Below are positions 8,937-17,133 of a stretch of 64,000 nucleotides of DNA, piece by piece. Below the pieces are notes generated by a model. It saw nothing but the letters and a program-made list of their open reading frames with translations, made no database searches and was not told the origin of the DNA. Both the position numbers and the translations under genes were made by a program. The DNA is from Paraburkholderia monticola (GTDB taxonomy: Bacteria; Pseudomonadota; Gammaproteobacteria; Burkholderiales; Burkholderiaceae), in assembly GCF_001580545.1 (NCBI RefSeq), contig NZ_LRBG01000031.1:1-64000 (forward strand), given 5' to 3'. The first letter of the stretch is position 1. Every line of letters begins with the position of its first letter.

Positions 8937-9606
8937 ATGAATTCGAAGTTGCTCCGGCGGGCTTACAGCCGGTACCGGGGTATGCTCGTTGCGGTTGCGG
9001 ACACCGCAAGTGCCGCACGCAACAATAATGCGGGCGAGACCACTGCCTCGCATTCCGCGACACGCCTCTCGCTGTTTTCAATGCGGCGCGCGGCCTTCGC
9101 CGCGCTGCTGACCGATCGTCACTACTTCGGCGCCTCGCAGTTCGACGGTTCGCTCGCGTATCGCCAGAGTGTCGGCGGCCTCGGCGCGACACCGGACTTC
9201 TATCCGAACGGCCCGACCTACCGCTTCCGCATGGCCGTGCTCGACGCCAACCTGTCGGTACCGTTCCAGGTCGCGAGCCAGCCGCTACACCGTGCGCGGC
9301 TTCGACGGTGAAACCATGCTCGCGGCTGAACGCGGTTTCTACTGGCGCAACGAACTCCAGTTGCCAATTGGCTCGACAGGCCAGTCGTTCTACGCGGCCA
9401 TCGACTACGGCCATGTATTCGGTCCGAGCGCCGTCTACCTCGCCGGTACGCGACTGGCAGGCGCGGTGGTCGGCATCAAGGGCAGCACATCGGCGAAGGC
9501 TGGCGCGCTCGCCTACGACCTGTTTGCCGGCACCCCTATCTATAAGCCGTCGAGTTTTTCGACGGCGCAAGTGACGCTCGGCTTTCAGGTAACGGCGCAA
9601 TTCTGA
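8937..9606 (+). pseudogene. Deletion scar: FhaB/BcpA-like exoprotein start fused to FhaC/BcpB-like transporter end
   Basis: The first 30 residues (RRAYSRYRGMLVAVADTASA) match the extended signal-peptide region found at the start of large two-partner-secretion exoproteins such as FhaB and BcpA. From about residue 40 the same frame reads as the C-terminal beta-barrel of the matching outer-membrane transporter (HYFGASQFDGSLAYRQ; MAVLDANLSVPFQVASQ), then frameshifts and stops at 9311. The barrel resumes in another frame with YTVRGFDGETMLAAERGFY and YAAIDYGHVFGPSAVYLAG, ending in the usual aromatic residue (TAQF). The stretch of roughly 25 residues normally found between these parts is missing near 9280-9290. 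So at least two deletions made this relic. It cannot make a functional secretion system. Confidence 0.8.
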
Positions 9607-9652
9607 TGATTGCGTCGATCATTTCTGTTTTATCAAAAGGAGAACGAAGAAC

Positions 9653-10321
9653 ATGTCAAAACTTTATGGAGTTTCGATCCTTGCCGCAGCCCTTACGTTG
9701 GGCGGATGCGCAACCGAGTCGTCGCAATCGCTGCCGGTCCAGCCGGTGAGCGTTTCCCAGACTCCGTACGCGGGCCAGCGCATCGAGATGGCCGTGGGCA
9801 AATTCGACAACCGGTCCAGCTATATGCGAGGCATTTTCACCGACGGAGCAGACCGCCTCGGAGGGCAGGCCAAGACGATTCTGATCACCGCCCTGCAGCA
9901 GAGCGGGCGCTTCAATGTTCTCGATCGGGACAACCTCGACGAAATCCGTCAGGAAGCTGGCTTCATGAAGAAGGGGCAGGCGATCAAGGGTGCGAACTTT
10001 GTCATCACTGGCGACGTCACCGAATTTGGCCGCAAGGAAGTGGGTGATCGCCAGCTCTTTGGCATTCTCGGCAGCGGCAAGAACCAGGTGGCCTATGCCA
10101 AGGTAAGTCTGAACGTGGTGAATACCACGACCTCGGAAGTCGTGGCGTCGAGCCAGGGGGCAGGGGAATACAGCCTGTCGAATCGCGAAATCATCGGCTT
10201 TGGGGGCACCGCCAGCTACGACTCCACCCTGAATGGCAAGGTGCTCGACCTCGCGATCCAGGAAGCAGTCAACCACCTGGCGGCACAGGTCGATGGGGGC
10301 GTGCTCAACGTCTCGCGATAG
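9653..10321 (+). CDS. CsgG-family outer-membrane lipoprotein
   Basis: A 222-residue lipoprotein: signal peptide MSKLYGVSILAAALTLGGCATE with a lipobox (LGGC) at about residues 17-20. The mature part has the CsgG/curli-assembly fold (VGKFDNRSS; AKTILITALQQSGRFNVLDR; GANFVITGDVTEFG; QVAYAKVSLNVVNTTTSEVV). It lacks the clear transmembrane constriction loop of true curli secretin CsgG and no curli subunits are nearby, so curli export is unlikely. AAGGAG upstream supports the start. It begins a three-gene lipoprotein operon with DUF4810 and DUF799 proteins, a set that recurs together in proteobacteria and whose function is not established. Confidence 0.87.
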   Translation: MSKLYGVSILAAALTLGGCATESSQSLPVQPVSVSQTPYAGQRIEMAVGKFDNRSSYMRGIFTDGADRLGGQAKTILITALQQSGRFNVLDRDNLDEIRQEAGFMKKGQAIKGANFVITGDVTEFGRKEVGDRQLFGILGSGKNQVAYAKVSLNVVNTTTSEVVASSQGAGEYSLSNREIIGFGGTASYDSTLNGKVLDLAIQEAVNHLAAQVDGGVLNVSR

Positions 10322-10386
10322 ACACACGACCCAGCGACGTCGCACAGCTTTTCGTGCGACACACCATCACACTGACGGAATTCACG

Positions 10387-10758
10387 ATGAAACATACGCG
10401 CCCGATACGCGGAATGACGCTACCGGCAATGACAGTTGCGGTGCTCCTCACGGGATGTGCGGCAAGCAGCCCGCCGCCCCTTTACCAATGGACCGGCTAT
10501 CAGCCAGCGGTCTATGACTACCTCAAGAGAGACAAGGACCCGCAGCAGCAGATCGACGCACTTGAAAAAGCGCTGCAGGAAATCCGAGCAAAGGGCGCCA
10601 CGCCCCCGCCGGGTTTTCATGCGCAACTCGGGATGCTGTACGCGAGCGTGGGCAAGGACGGTCCGGCCATGGAGCAGTTCGGGACCGAGAAGGACCTGTT
10701 CCCGGAGTCCTCGACCTACATGGATTTCCTGATGAAACATAAAACTCAACAGCCTTAA
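10387..10758 (+). CDS. DUF4810-family lipoprotein
   Basis: A 123-residue lipoprotein with signal MKHTRPIRGMTLPAMTVAVL and lipobox LTGC at about residue 22. The mature sequence begins PPPLYQWTGYQPAVYDYLK and contains a helical hairpin (QQQIDALEKALQEI; FHAQLGMLYASVGKDGPAMEQF), resembling a single tetratricopeptide-like unit. It lies between the CsgG-like and DUF799 genes, 65 bases after the first and 10 before the second. The start at 10387 gives a proper signal peptide; a GTG at 10354 is in frame but adds residues without signal character. Biochemical role unknown; probably a periplasmic partner of the two flanking lipoproteins. Confidence 0.85.
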   Translation: MKHTRPIRGMTLPAMTVAVLLTGCAASSPPPLYQWTGYQPAVYDYLKRDKDPQQQIDALEKALQEIRAKGATPPPGFHAQLGMLYASVGKDGPAMEQFGTEKDLFPESSTYMDFLMKHKTQQP

Positions 10759-10768
10759 ACAAGCCGTC

Positions 10769-11434
10769 ATGTCCAGATTCCTTTCTTTCAGACTTTGGTT
10801 TGCCCTCTCGGTGTTCACGTTGCTGGCTGCGTGCGCGCAACCCGTCAAGCATGCCGATTACACCGCTTTCAAAAACAGCCGGCCACATTCAATCCTCGTT
10901 CTGCCGCCCGAAAACGAGACGACCGACGTGCAGGCGACGAACAGCATGCTTTCGCAGATGACGATGCCACTCGCCGAAGCGGGTTACTACGTGGTGCCGG
11001 TGGCGGTGATGGATGAGACATTCCGCCAGAACGGCCTGACCGTCGCGGCCGATATCCAGGCAACCTCCCCCGCGAAGCTTCGGGAGATCTTCGGTGCTGA
11101 CGCGGTGCTGTATTCGAAGATCAGCCAATTCGGCACCGTGTATCGCGTGCTCGATAGCGCGACTGTCGTCACGGCATCGGCGAAGCTGGTGGACCTGAAG
11201 ACCGGTGACGTGCTGTGGCAGGGAAGCGCCAGCGCCAACAGCAACGAGGGGAACAACTACAGCGGAGGAGGCTTGATCGGTATGCTGGTGATCGCGGCGG
11301 TCAAGCAGATTGCAAACTCGGTGGCGGACAAAAGTCACGATATTGCCGGTGTGACGAGTTACCGGCTGTTGCACGCGGGGCCGCCCAATGGACTGCTATA
11401 CGGCCCGAGATCGCCGAAATCGGGCACGGACTGA
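10769..11434 (+). CDS. DUF799-family lipoprotein (GNA1162-like)
   Basis: A 221-residue lipoprotein with signal and lipobox LLAAC near residues 17-21. The mature domain shows SILVLPPENETTDVQATNS, AEAGYYVVPVAVMDETFRQN and IFGADAVLYSKISQFGTVY, the pattern of the DUF799 family that includes the neisserial antigen GNA1162, structurally related to bacterial ABC-export-like or TolB-type periplasmic proteins. A glycine-rich SNEGNNYSGGGLIGML precedes the last third. Last gene of the CsgG-DUF4810-DUF799 operon. Likely outer-membrane anchored, facing the periplasm. Confidence 0.86.
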   Translation: MSRFLSFRLWFALSVFTLLAACAQPVKHADYTAFKNSRPHSILVLPPENETTDVQATNSMLSQMTMPLAEAGYYVVPVAVMDETFRQNGLTVAADIQATSPAKLREIFGADAVLYSKISQFGTVYRVLDSATVVTASAKLVDLKTGDVLWQGSASANSNEGNNYSGGGLIGMLVIAAVKQIANSVADKSHDIAGVTSYRLLHAGPPNGLLYGPRSPKSGTD

Positions 11435-11519
11435 TCACGCACGCGCGGGGCGACTACGGTCTGGATTCCACCTATGCGCCGTCGATCTCGACGGTACCCA
11501 GACATGTGAGTCTCGCGCG

Positions 11520-11819
11520 TCAGTGGGTCGCTGCTTCGTCTTCCGTTTCATTCGACTCAGTCGTTTCGCCCGTCGACACGACCGGCGGCGCTCGCTGACC
11601 CGCATCGTCATCGCGCGCGGGCGGCGCCAGACAGCCTCCGACAGACCGGGCACCCGGCCGCCGCCCGTCCCGCCCCGCGTACGCACAGCAGGCACCGACG
11701 ACAAAAGCGCCAAGCGCGGGCAGCGGAAGCGCGAGGGTCAGGAATACCGATCCCGTGCCGATAGCCACCCAAGCCACGAAGGAGAAGTGTTTTCGGTTGG
11801 TCAGTGCGCGTCGCAGCAT
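11520..11819 (-). CDS. Small membrane protein, unknown
   Basis: A 99-residue protein with two adjacent hydrophobic stretches (SFVAWVAIGTGSVFLTLALP and ALGAFVVGACCAYAG, residues about 14-50) and an arginine/acid-rich C-terminal tail. The start at 11819 has a very strong Shine-Dalgarno (GGAGGTGA), and only seven bases separate it from the stop of the PRC-barrel gene, so the two are co-transcribed. No family recognised. The tail is low in complexity and might be poorly conserved. Confidence 0.55.
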   Translation of the reverse strand: MLRRALTNRKHFSFVAWVAIGTGSVFLTLALPLPALGAFVVGACCAYAGRDGRRPGARSVGGCLAPPARDDDAGQRAPPVVSTGETTESNETEDEAATH

Positions 11820-11826
11820 GGTCAGG

Positions 11827-12357
11827 TCACCTCCGCTGCGCGGTGCCCGGATCGATACGTGTCGCCGGATCGCTTTCGACGACATCGCGCGTCGCTTCCC
11901 AGTACGGTTCGCGGTGATAGAACTGATGGACCGACGCGCCCCATGCCCGATCGGCCATCGACGGCCAATGATCCTTGTCGAAGCCCGGCGCGCTTTTCAC
12001 CTGCTCGGCCGTGGCGTCCAGCTGGAAGCACTTGTGCTCGGTGTCGAGCGTCAGCGAACGCCACGGAATCGCGTGCAATGTGCCGCCCATGCCGAGAAAG
12101 GCGCCCTCGGTCAGCACCGCATACGCGACGCGGCCGCTGCGTACGTCGAGCATGATGTCGGAGATCTTGCCGAGGTTCTGGCCATCGGAGGACATCACCT
12201 TGTTGCCGTCGAGCGTCGCGGCCGCCATCACCTCGGGTCCTGGACCTTCGCCAATGCCGTTGCCGGCGATTCGTGCGCCCACGCCTGACTGCGCGGGAAT
12301 CGCGGAGGCGTTCGGGTCGAGTGGATCGAGCGGTGCAACGGGATCGAGCGGGTCCAT
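11827..12357 (-). CDS. PRC-barrel domain protein
   Basis: A 176-residue soluble protein. The N-terminus is a proline/aspartate repeat (MDPLDPVAPLDPLDPNAS), then a PRC-barrel from about residue 45: MAAATLDGNKVMSSDGQNLG, KISDIMLDVRSGRVAYAVL, FLGMGGTLHAIPWRSLTLD. The C-terminal part (HWPSMADRAWGASVHQFYHR) is the usual extension seen in stress-associated PRC proteins of Burkholderiales. AGGAG precedes the start. PRC domains bind RNA processing or photosynthetic partners in known cases, but these bacterial stand-alone forms have no fixed role; general stress response is a reasonable guess. Confidence 0.85.
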   Translation of the reverse strand: MDPLDPVAPLDPLDPNASAIPAQSGVGARIAGNGIGEGPGPEVMAAATLDGNKVMSSDGQNLGKISDIMLDVRSGRVAYAVLTEGAFLGMGGTLHAIPWRSLTLDTEHKCFQLDATAEQVKSAPGFDKDHWPSMADRAWGASVHQFYHREPYWEATRDVVESDPATRIDPGTAQRR

Positions 12358-12547
12358 GATGAACTCCTGATTTCCACTGGATGCCTTGGTCCCGCAAGGC
12401 GCGTGCCCGGCCGTTACATCTAACGAAAGCTCTCCTTCTGAAAACGCGCCCTGAAGCAAGCCGGACGGGGCATTGCAAGATTCGACGACTAGAATGAAAC
12501 GAGCCGTATCGTGACGGGCGCGCTGCGTGCGAATAGGGGGAGCGACC

Positions 12548-13021
12548 ATGCGCTCTGCAATCGTTCGACTGTGTACTGGCGTGGCGGGGACGCTCGCGCT
12601 GTCTGGCTGCGTCTACTACGGCCCGTATTCTTACTATCCGGCAGCAGGTGGCTATTACAGTTGCGCCAGCGCGACCGCCACCGCGCAATCAACGCCTGGC
12701 AACGGGGCAATGCCGGAAAGCGGTACGACTGGTTCGAACGCGACGCATAACGACTTGCCGCTGTCCGGACAGAATTGCACGTACGTCGCGGTGCCTTTGC
12801 CTGCTTATTACGGTTATCCCGGCTACTACGGTTATCCCGGCTACTACGGTTATCCCGGCTACTACGGATACCCAGGCTACTACGGATATCCAGGCTACTA
12901 CGGTTATCCATGGGCGGGGTACTACGGATGGTGGGGACCTTCAGTGGTCATCGGCGGATATTGGGGCGGCCATGGCGGCTACTACGGACATTGGCACGGC
13001 CATGGCGGGCACTGGCATTGA
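12548..13021 (+). CDS. Tyr/Gly-rich repeat lipoprotein
   Basis: A 157-residue predicted lipoprotein: signal MRSAIVRLCTGVAGTLALSG with lipobox LSGC near residue 21. After a Ser/Thr/Asn-rich linker containing two cysteines, residues about 87-122 are tandem YYGYPG hexapeptides, followed by a Gly/Tyr/Trp/His-rich tail (GGYYGHWHGHGGHWH). The composition suggests a surface-exposed, aggregation-prone or metal-binding (His-rich) protein. A purine-rich GGGGGAGCG precedes the ATG at 12548. It is divergent from the PRC-barrel gene. No family assigned; related Tyr/Gly-rich lipoproteins occur in Burkholderiales without known function. Confidence 0.8.
   Translation: MRSAIVRLCTGVAGTLALSGCVYYGPYSYYPAAGGYYSCASATATAQSTPGNGAMPESGTTGSNATHNDLPLSGQNCTYVAVPLPAYYGYPGYYGYPGYYGYPGYYGYPGYYGYPGYYGYPWAGYYGWWGPSVVIGGYWGGHGGYYGHWHGHGGHWH
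12806..12913 (+). repeat. 18-bp tandem repeat inside the lipoprotein gene
   Basis: Five complete copies and a partial sixth of the unit TACTACGGTTATCCCGGC, in register with codons for YYGYPG. Copies 4-5 share GGATA-C/T-CCAGGC variants, and the first begins TATTAC. Because the unit is a multiple of three, copy-number change by slippage would lengthen or shorten the protein without a frameshift. Confidence 0.95.
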
Positions 13022-13096
13022 GGAGCGCGGACGCGGCCGGCTACGAAAACATCGCCCACCCAACCGCGTCACAAGATGCAAAACATAAATATTGAA

Positions 13097-13114
13097 TCGA
13101 TATAAACATATCGA
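13097..13114. promoter_or_regulatory. Inverted repeat upstream of the sulfonate-type ABC operon
   Basis: TCGATAT, spacer AAAC, ATATCGA: perfect seven-base arms in a short AT-rich stretch (about 13075-13130), 66 bases before the binding-protein start. A plausible operator or promoter-proximal site; no regulator gene lies beside it. Confidence 0.35.
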
Positions 13115-13179
13115 AATAGAATGATTCTCAGCGCGGTTTTTCGTCGCTACGCTGTGTTGCATATCGACAGCGAGGACTT

Positions 13180-14172
13180 ATGACCGCATCTGTTTCAACG
13201 TCCATTTCGACACGTCGGCGCACGTTGCTGCGCGCGCTCGCCGCGACGCCGTTCGCCGCGGCATCCGCATTTGCCGGCACGAGCGATGCCCACGCCGCCG
13301 AAGCCGTAACCCTCGTGCTCGGCGATCAGGCCGGCGGCACGCGCGCACTCGTCGAAGCGGCGAAAGTGCTAGACGGCACGCCGTACGCGTGGCGCTGGGC
13401 CAACTTCCAGGGCGCGGCACCGTTGTTCGAAGCGCAGCGCGCCGGTTCGGTCGATCTTGCGCCGGCCGGCGACCTGCCGGTACTCGCGGCGGCCGTCGGC
13501 GACCCGTCGCTGAAAATCGTCGCGACGCGGGTAGGATCGGGCGCGCAACTCGGCATTCTGGTCGCGCCGCATTCCACGATTAGTTCGGTATCCGAGTTAA
13601 AAGGCAAGACCGTGTTCGTGTCGTCGGCGCGCGGCAGCATTTCGCAGTTCCAGCTATATGGCGCGCTGGCCGAGGCAGGGTTGTCGAAGGACGATGTATC
13701 GGTGCGCTTCATTCTGCCCGTCGATGCATTCGCCGCCTTCGCATCGGGCTCGATCGAAGTTTGGGCGACGTTCGACCCGTACTACGGCATCGCCGTGCAG
13801 CGCGGCGGCCGTGTGCTGCGCGACGGCACCGGTATCAATAGCGGGCTCGGCTTCATCACGGCATCGGGCGGCGCGCTGGCCGACCCGCGCAAACGTGCCG
13901 CGATCGCGGATCTGCTGCTGCGTTATCAACGCGCGGGAGACTGGGCGATCGCGAACCCCGAGGCCTACGCGCAAATCTATGCGACGCTCACGCGCTCGCC
14001 GCTCGACGCCGCGCGGCAGATCACGAAACGCGCGTCGTTGAAGCAGCATTTCGTCAACGACAGCGACATCGAAGCGCTGCAAAAAATCGCCGACCGCGCG
14101 CAGCGCGACGCGATCCTGCCAGGCCGCATCGACGTACGCGCGATCTCGGAGACTCATCTTGCCAACGCATGA
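13180..14172 (+). CDS. ABC transporter substrate-binding protein, aliphatic sulfonate/taurine/nitrate type
   Basis: A 330-residue periplasmic protein of the SsuA/NrtA-like class. The N-terminus has a twin-arginine-like run (SISTRRRTLLRALAATPFA) before a hydrophobic segment and AHA-AEA cleavage region near residue 38. The mature part holds LVLGDQAGGTRALVEAAKVL, SVDLAPAGDLPVLAAAVGDP and FVSSARGSISQFQLYGALAE, typical of sulfonate-binding proteins. AGCGAGGA lies ahead of the ATG. First gene of an operon: binding protein, permease (14-base overlap), ATPase, second binding protein. Probably scavenges organosulfur compounds; nitrate or taurine are alternatives. Confidence 0.87.
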   Translation: MTASVSTSISTRRRTLLRALAATPFAAASAFAGTSDAHAAEAVTLVLGDQAGGTRALVEAAKVLDGTPYAWRWANFQGAAPLFEAQRAGSVDLAPAGDLPVLAAAVGDPSLKIVATRVGSGAQLGILVAPHSTISSVSELKGKTVFVSSARGSISQFQLYGALAEAGLSKDDVSVRFILPVDAFAAFASGSIEVWATFDPYYGIAVQRGGRVLRDGTGINSGLGFITASGGALADPRKRAAIADLLLRYQRAGDWAIANPEAYAQIYATLTRSPLDAARQITKRASLKQHFVNDSDIEALQKIADRAQRDAILPGRIDVRAISETHLANA

Positions 14173-15247
14173 TCTCGCCTTGACGGAGCATGCCGTCGTC
14201 ACGAATCAATCGCAGTCTCTCGAACTCGCGAGCATTGCCGAGACCGCTGAACCCGTCGCGCACGAACACGGCAAGCGCGTCGTTGCGGTGCTGGCCGCGC
14301 TCGGCTGGCTCGCCGGCGCGGCGCTCACGCAATGGTGGCCCGCGCTCGACGATTGGCCGTACACGCGCGAACTGCTGATTCTGAAGCTCGTGCTCGCGGC
14401 AGCGTCGCTCGCCATCGGCCTGGCCGGCTGGCGCGCCGGCACGGAAGCGAAGCTCGGTCCAGTCGCCGCGGCAAGAAGGCGTCTTGACGCGTGGCTCGAT
14501 GCGACGCCATGGCTGCTCGCACTGTCGCTCGGCATCACCGGATGGGAAGTCGCTACGGCGCAACTCGAATGGCTGCCGCGGCCGTTCTTCGCGCCGCCGC
14601 AGGCCCTGATCGCCGTCTATGCCGACGATCTGCCGCGCCTTGCCACGAGCGTCGCGCATTCGTTCGTATTGCTGGCGTACGGTTATCTGGCCGGTGCGTT
14701 GACTGGCTTCGTGATCGGTGTCGCGATTGGCTGGTCGAGAGCGGTCGGCTACTGGGTGCATCCCGTGCTGCGGCTGATCGGGCCGCTGCCCGCCACCGCG
14801 TGGCTGCCGCTCGCGTTCTTCTTCTTTCCGTCGAGCTTCAGCGCGAGTGTGTTTCTGATCGCGCTGGCCACGGCGTTTCCGGTTGCCGTGCTCACGTGGT
14901 CCGGCGTCGCGAGCGTCAACTCCGCCTACTACGACGTGGCCCGCACGCTCGGCGCGCGGCCGTCCTTCCTGGTTCTTCGCGTGGCGATTCCCGCCGCGTT
15001 GCCGTCCGTGTTCGTCGGCCTGTTCATGGGGCTCGGCGCGTCGTTTGCCGTGTTGATCGTCGCCGAGATGATGGGCGTCAAAGCCGGGCTTGGCTGGTAC
15101 CTGCAATGGGCGCAGGGCTGGGCCGCCTATCCGAACATGTATGCCGCGCTGCTCGTGATGGCACTGATGTGCTCCGGGCTCATCACGCTGCTGTTCCGCG
15201 TGCGCGATCGTCTGCTGGCCTGGCAGAAAGGAATGCTGAAATGGTAG
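14159..15247 (+). CDS. ABC transporter permease (SsuC-like)
   Basis: A 362-residue inner-membrane permease. An N-terminal extension with two hydrophobic segments (VLAALGWLAGAALTQWW and KLVLAAASLAIGLAGW) precedes the standard BPD_transp_1 domain, which spans about residues 165-350 with the EAA loop DVARTLGARPSFLVLRVAIP. The only in-frame start before the conserved region is TTG at 14159, giving a 14-base overlap with the binding-protein gene; this is plausible translational coupling but a later start cannot be excluded. It forms the channel for the flanking ATPase and binding proteins. Confidence 0.87.
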   Translation: MPTHDLALTEHAVVTNQSQSLELASIAETAEPVAHEHGKRVVAVLAALGWLAGAALTQWWPALDDWPYTRELLILKLVLAAASLAIGLAGWRAGTEAKLGPVAAARRRLDAWLDATPWLLALSLGITGWEVATAQLEWLPRPFFAPPQALIAVYADDLPRLATSVAHSFVLLAYGYLAGALTGFVIGVAIGWSRAVGYWVHPVLRLIGPLPATAWLPLAFFFFPSSFSASVFLIALATAFPVAVLTWSGVASVNSAYYDVARTLGARPSFLVLRVAIPAALPSVFVGLFMGLGASFAVLIVAEMMGVKAGLGWYLQWAQGWAAYPNMYAALLVMALMCSGLITLLFRVRDRLLAWQKGMLKW

Positions 15248-16032
15248 TTGCCTCTGAAGCACACTTCGCCGCCGACACGCGGCCAGGCGCGCGCATCGAC
15301 GTGCGCAACGTCAGTCATCGCTTCGCGTTGCGCGGCACCGCGTTGCCGGTACTCGACGACGTCAGCCTCTCGATCGAGCCTGGCGAATTCGTCGCGCTGC
15401 TGGGACCGAGCGGCTGCGGCAAATCGACGTTGCTGCGTCTCGTGGCCGGCCTCGAAGCGCCGGCACAAGGCGCGATCGACGCCGACGGCGAACGCGTCAG
15501 CGGACCGGACCCGTCGCGCGTGGTCGTGTTTCAGGACCCGACGCTGTTCCCGTGGCGCACCGTGCGCGACAACGTCGGGCTCGGTCCCGAGGCGCGTCGC
15601 ACGAAGCGCGACGCCGCCGGGCGCATCGATGCCGCGCTCGAACTGGTCGGCCTGTCCGCATTCGCGAACGCGTTTCCGCATCAGCTGTCGGGCGGCATGG
15701 CGCAGCGCGCCGCGCTCGCGCGCGCGCTCGTCAACGATCCCCAACTGCTGGTGCTCGACGAACCGTTCGGCAAGCTCGATTCACTGACACGCATGCGCAT
15801 GCAGAGTGAACTCGTGCAGCTATGGCAGGCACAGCGGTTTTCGGTGCTGCTCGTCACGCACGATGTCGAGGAAGCGCTGTATGTCGCGAATCGCGTGATC
15901 GTGCTCAGCGAGCGGCCCGCCCGCATCGTCGCCGAGGTGCGCAACGACGCGCCGTATCCGCGCCATCGCGACGACCCCGCGCTCGTCGCGCTGCGCCGCC
16001 AGGTGCTGGCACAGCTGGGCCTCGATACCTGA
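15241..16032 (+). CDS. ABC transporter ATP-binding protein (SsuB-like)
   Basis: A 263-residue ATPase of the sulfonate/nitrate/taurine class. Walker A GPSGCGKST with Lys61, Q-loop VVFQDPTLFPWRTV (the LFPW signature is typical of SsuB/TauB), signature LSGGMAQRAALARAL and Walker B LLVLDEPFGKLD, then the His switch LLVTHDVEEALY. The ATG overlaps the permease stop by seven bases, so coupled translation is expected. It drives uptake through the preceding permease. Confidence 0.92.
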   Translation: MVVASEAHFAADTRPGARIDVRNVSHRFALRGTALPVLDDVSLSIEPGEFVALLGPSGCGKSTLLRLVAGLEAPAQGAIDADGERVSGPDPSRVVVFQDPTLFPWRTVRDNVGLGPEARRTKRDAAGRIDAALELVGLSAFANAFPHQLSGGMAQRAALARALVNDPQLLVLDEPFGKLDSLTRMRMQSELVQLWQAQRFSVLLVTHDVEEALYVANRVIVLSERPARIVAEVRNDAPYPRHRDDPALVALRRQVLAQLGLDT

Positions 16033-16074
16033 TTTCATCACCACACCACACCACACCTCTGGGGAAGCACAGCA

Positions 16075-17112
16075 ATGAACCATTTCGACGACGACTGCGC
16101 GCCGGCGAACCTCGCGCGCCGCGCATGGCTCGGTCGCGCGGCACGAGCCACGGGCGCGGCCGCGTTGGGCAGCGCCGCCTTCGGGCTGCCGGGCGTACGC
16201 GCATCGGCGGATGAAGCGTTGAAGCCGCTCAAACTGTCGTGGAACGCGGGTGCGATTTGCACCGCGCCGGTGCCGGTCGCCGCGCAGCAGGGCTTTTTCC
16301 GCAAGCATGGGCTGCAAGTGGAGCTCGTCAACTTCGCGGGCTCGACCGACCAGTTGCTCGAAGCGATCGCGACCGGCAAGTCCGATGCGGGCGTCGGCAT
16401 GGCGCTGCGCTGGATCAAACCGCTCGAACAAGGCTTCGACGTGAAGCTGACGGCAGGCATCCACGGCGGTTGCATGAGGCTGCTCGCGACGCGCTCGTCG
16501 GGCATCGTCGATCTGCAGGGTCTCAAGGGACGCACGGTCGGCGTCAGCGACATGGCGAGCCCGGCGAAGAATTTCTTCGCGATCACGCTGAAGAAAATCG
16601 GCATCGATCCCGACAACGACGTGCGCTGGCGCCAGTACCCGGCACCGCTGCTCGGCGAGGCGCTGAAGAAGGGCGAGGTGCAGGCGATCGCCGATGGCGA
16701 CCCGACCATCTGGACACTGCGCGAGACCGATCATTTGCAGGAGGTATCGAACAACCTGTGCGGCGAATACGCGAACCGTGTCTGCTGCGTGCTGGGCGTG
16801 CGCGGCTCGCTGATCCGCAAGGACCGCGCAACCGCACAGGCACTGACCCAGGCGCTGCTCGAAGCGACCGAATGGACCGCCAATCATCCGGCCGAGGCGG
16901 CGGCGATCTTCGCGCCGAACGCGCCGGGCGCGAACGTCGCGCAACTGACCGAGATGCTGAAGAGCCACACGGATCGTCATCACCCGGTCGGCGATGCGTT
17001 CAGGAAGGAAATCGCGCTTTATGCGGACGATCTGAAATCGGTCGGTGTGCTCAATGCCGGCACGAGTTCCGATCGTTTCGCGACGCGGGTGTTTTCCGAC
17101 GTGCTGGCTTGA
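16075..17112 (+). CDS. Second ABC substrate-binding protein of the operon, SsuA/NMT1-like
   Basis: A 345-residue periplasmic protein with a twin-arginine-like leader (LARRAWLGRAARATGAAALG) and cleavage after VRASA near residue 44. The mature protein starts PLKLSWNAGAICTAPVPVAA and contains FFRKHGLQVELVNFAGSTDQ and AIATGKSDAGVGMALRWIKP, the NMT1/SsuA pattern. It contains several cysteines (LCGEYANRVCCVLG), unusual for the class. It lies 42 bases after the ATPase, separated by a CA-rich stretch, and is followed by a strong hairpin. Its sequence differs greatly from the first binding protein, so one transporter may serve two ligands. Confidence 0.87.
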   Translation: MNHFDDDCAPANLARRAWLGRAARATGAAALGSAAFGLPGVRASADEALKPLKLSWNAGAICTAPVPVAAQQGFFRKHGLQVELVNFAGSTDQLLEAIATGKSDAGVGMALRWIKPLEQGFDVKLTAGIHGGCMRLLATRSSGIVDLQGLKGRTVGVSDMASPAKNFFAITLKKIGIDPDNDVRWRQYPAPLLGEALKKGEVQAIADGDPTIWTLRETDHLQEVSNNLCGEYANRVCCVLGVRGSLIRKDRATAQALTQALLEATEWTANHPAEAAAIFAPNAPGANVAQLTEMLKSHTDRHHPVGDAFRKEIALYADDLKSVGVLNAGTSSDRFATRVFSDVLA

Positions 17113-17133
17113 AGGGACCTGGTGAATATGATC

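Noticed and set aside
9653..10321. Curli secretion channel
   Set aside because: CsgG-like fold only; no curli subunit or CsgEF genes in the window.
12806..12913. Regular repeats suggesting a CRISPR array
   Set aside because: Units are adjacent with no spacers and lie in frame within a lipoprotein gene.
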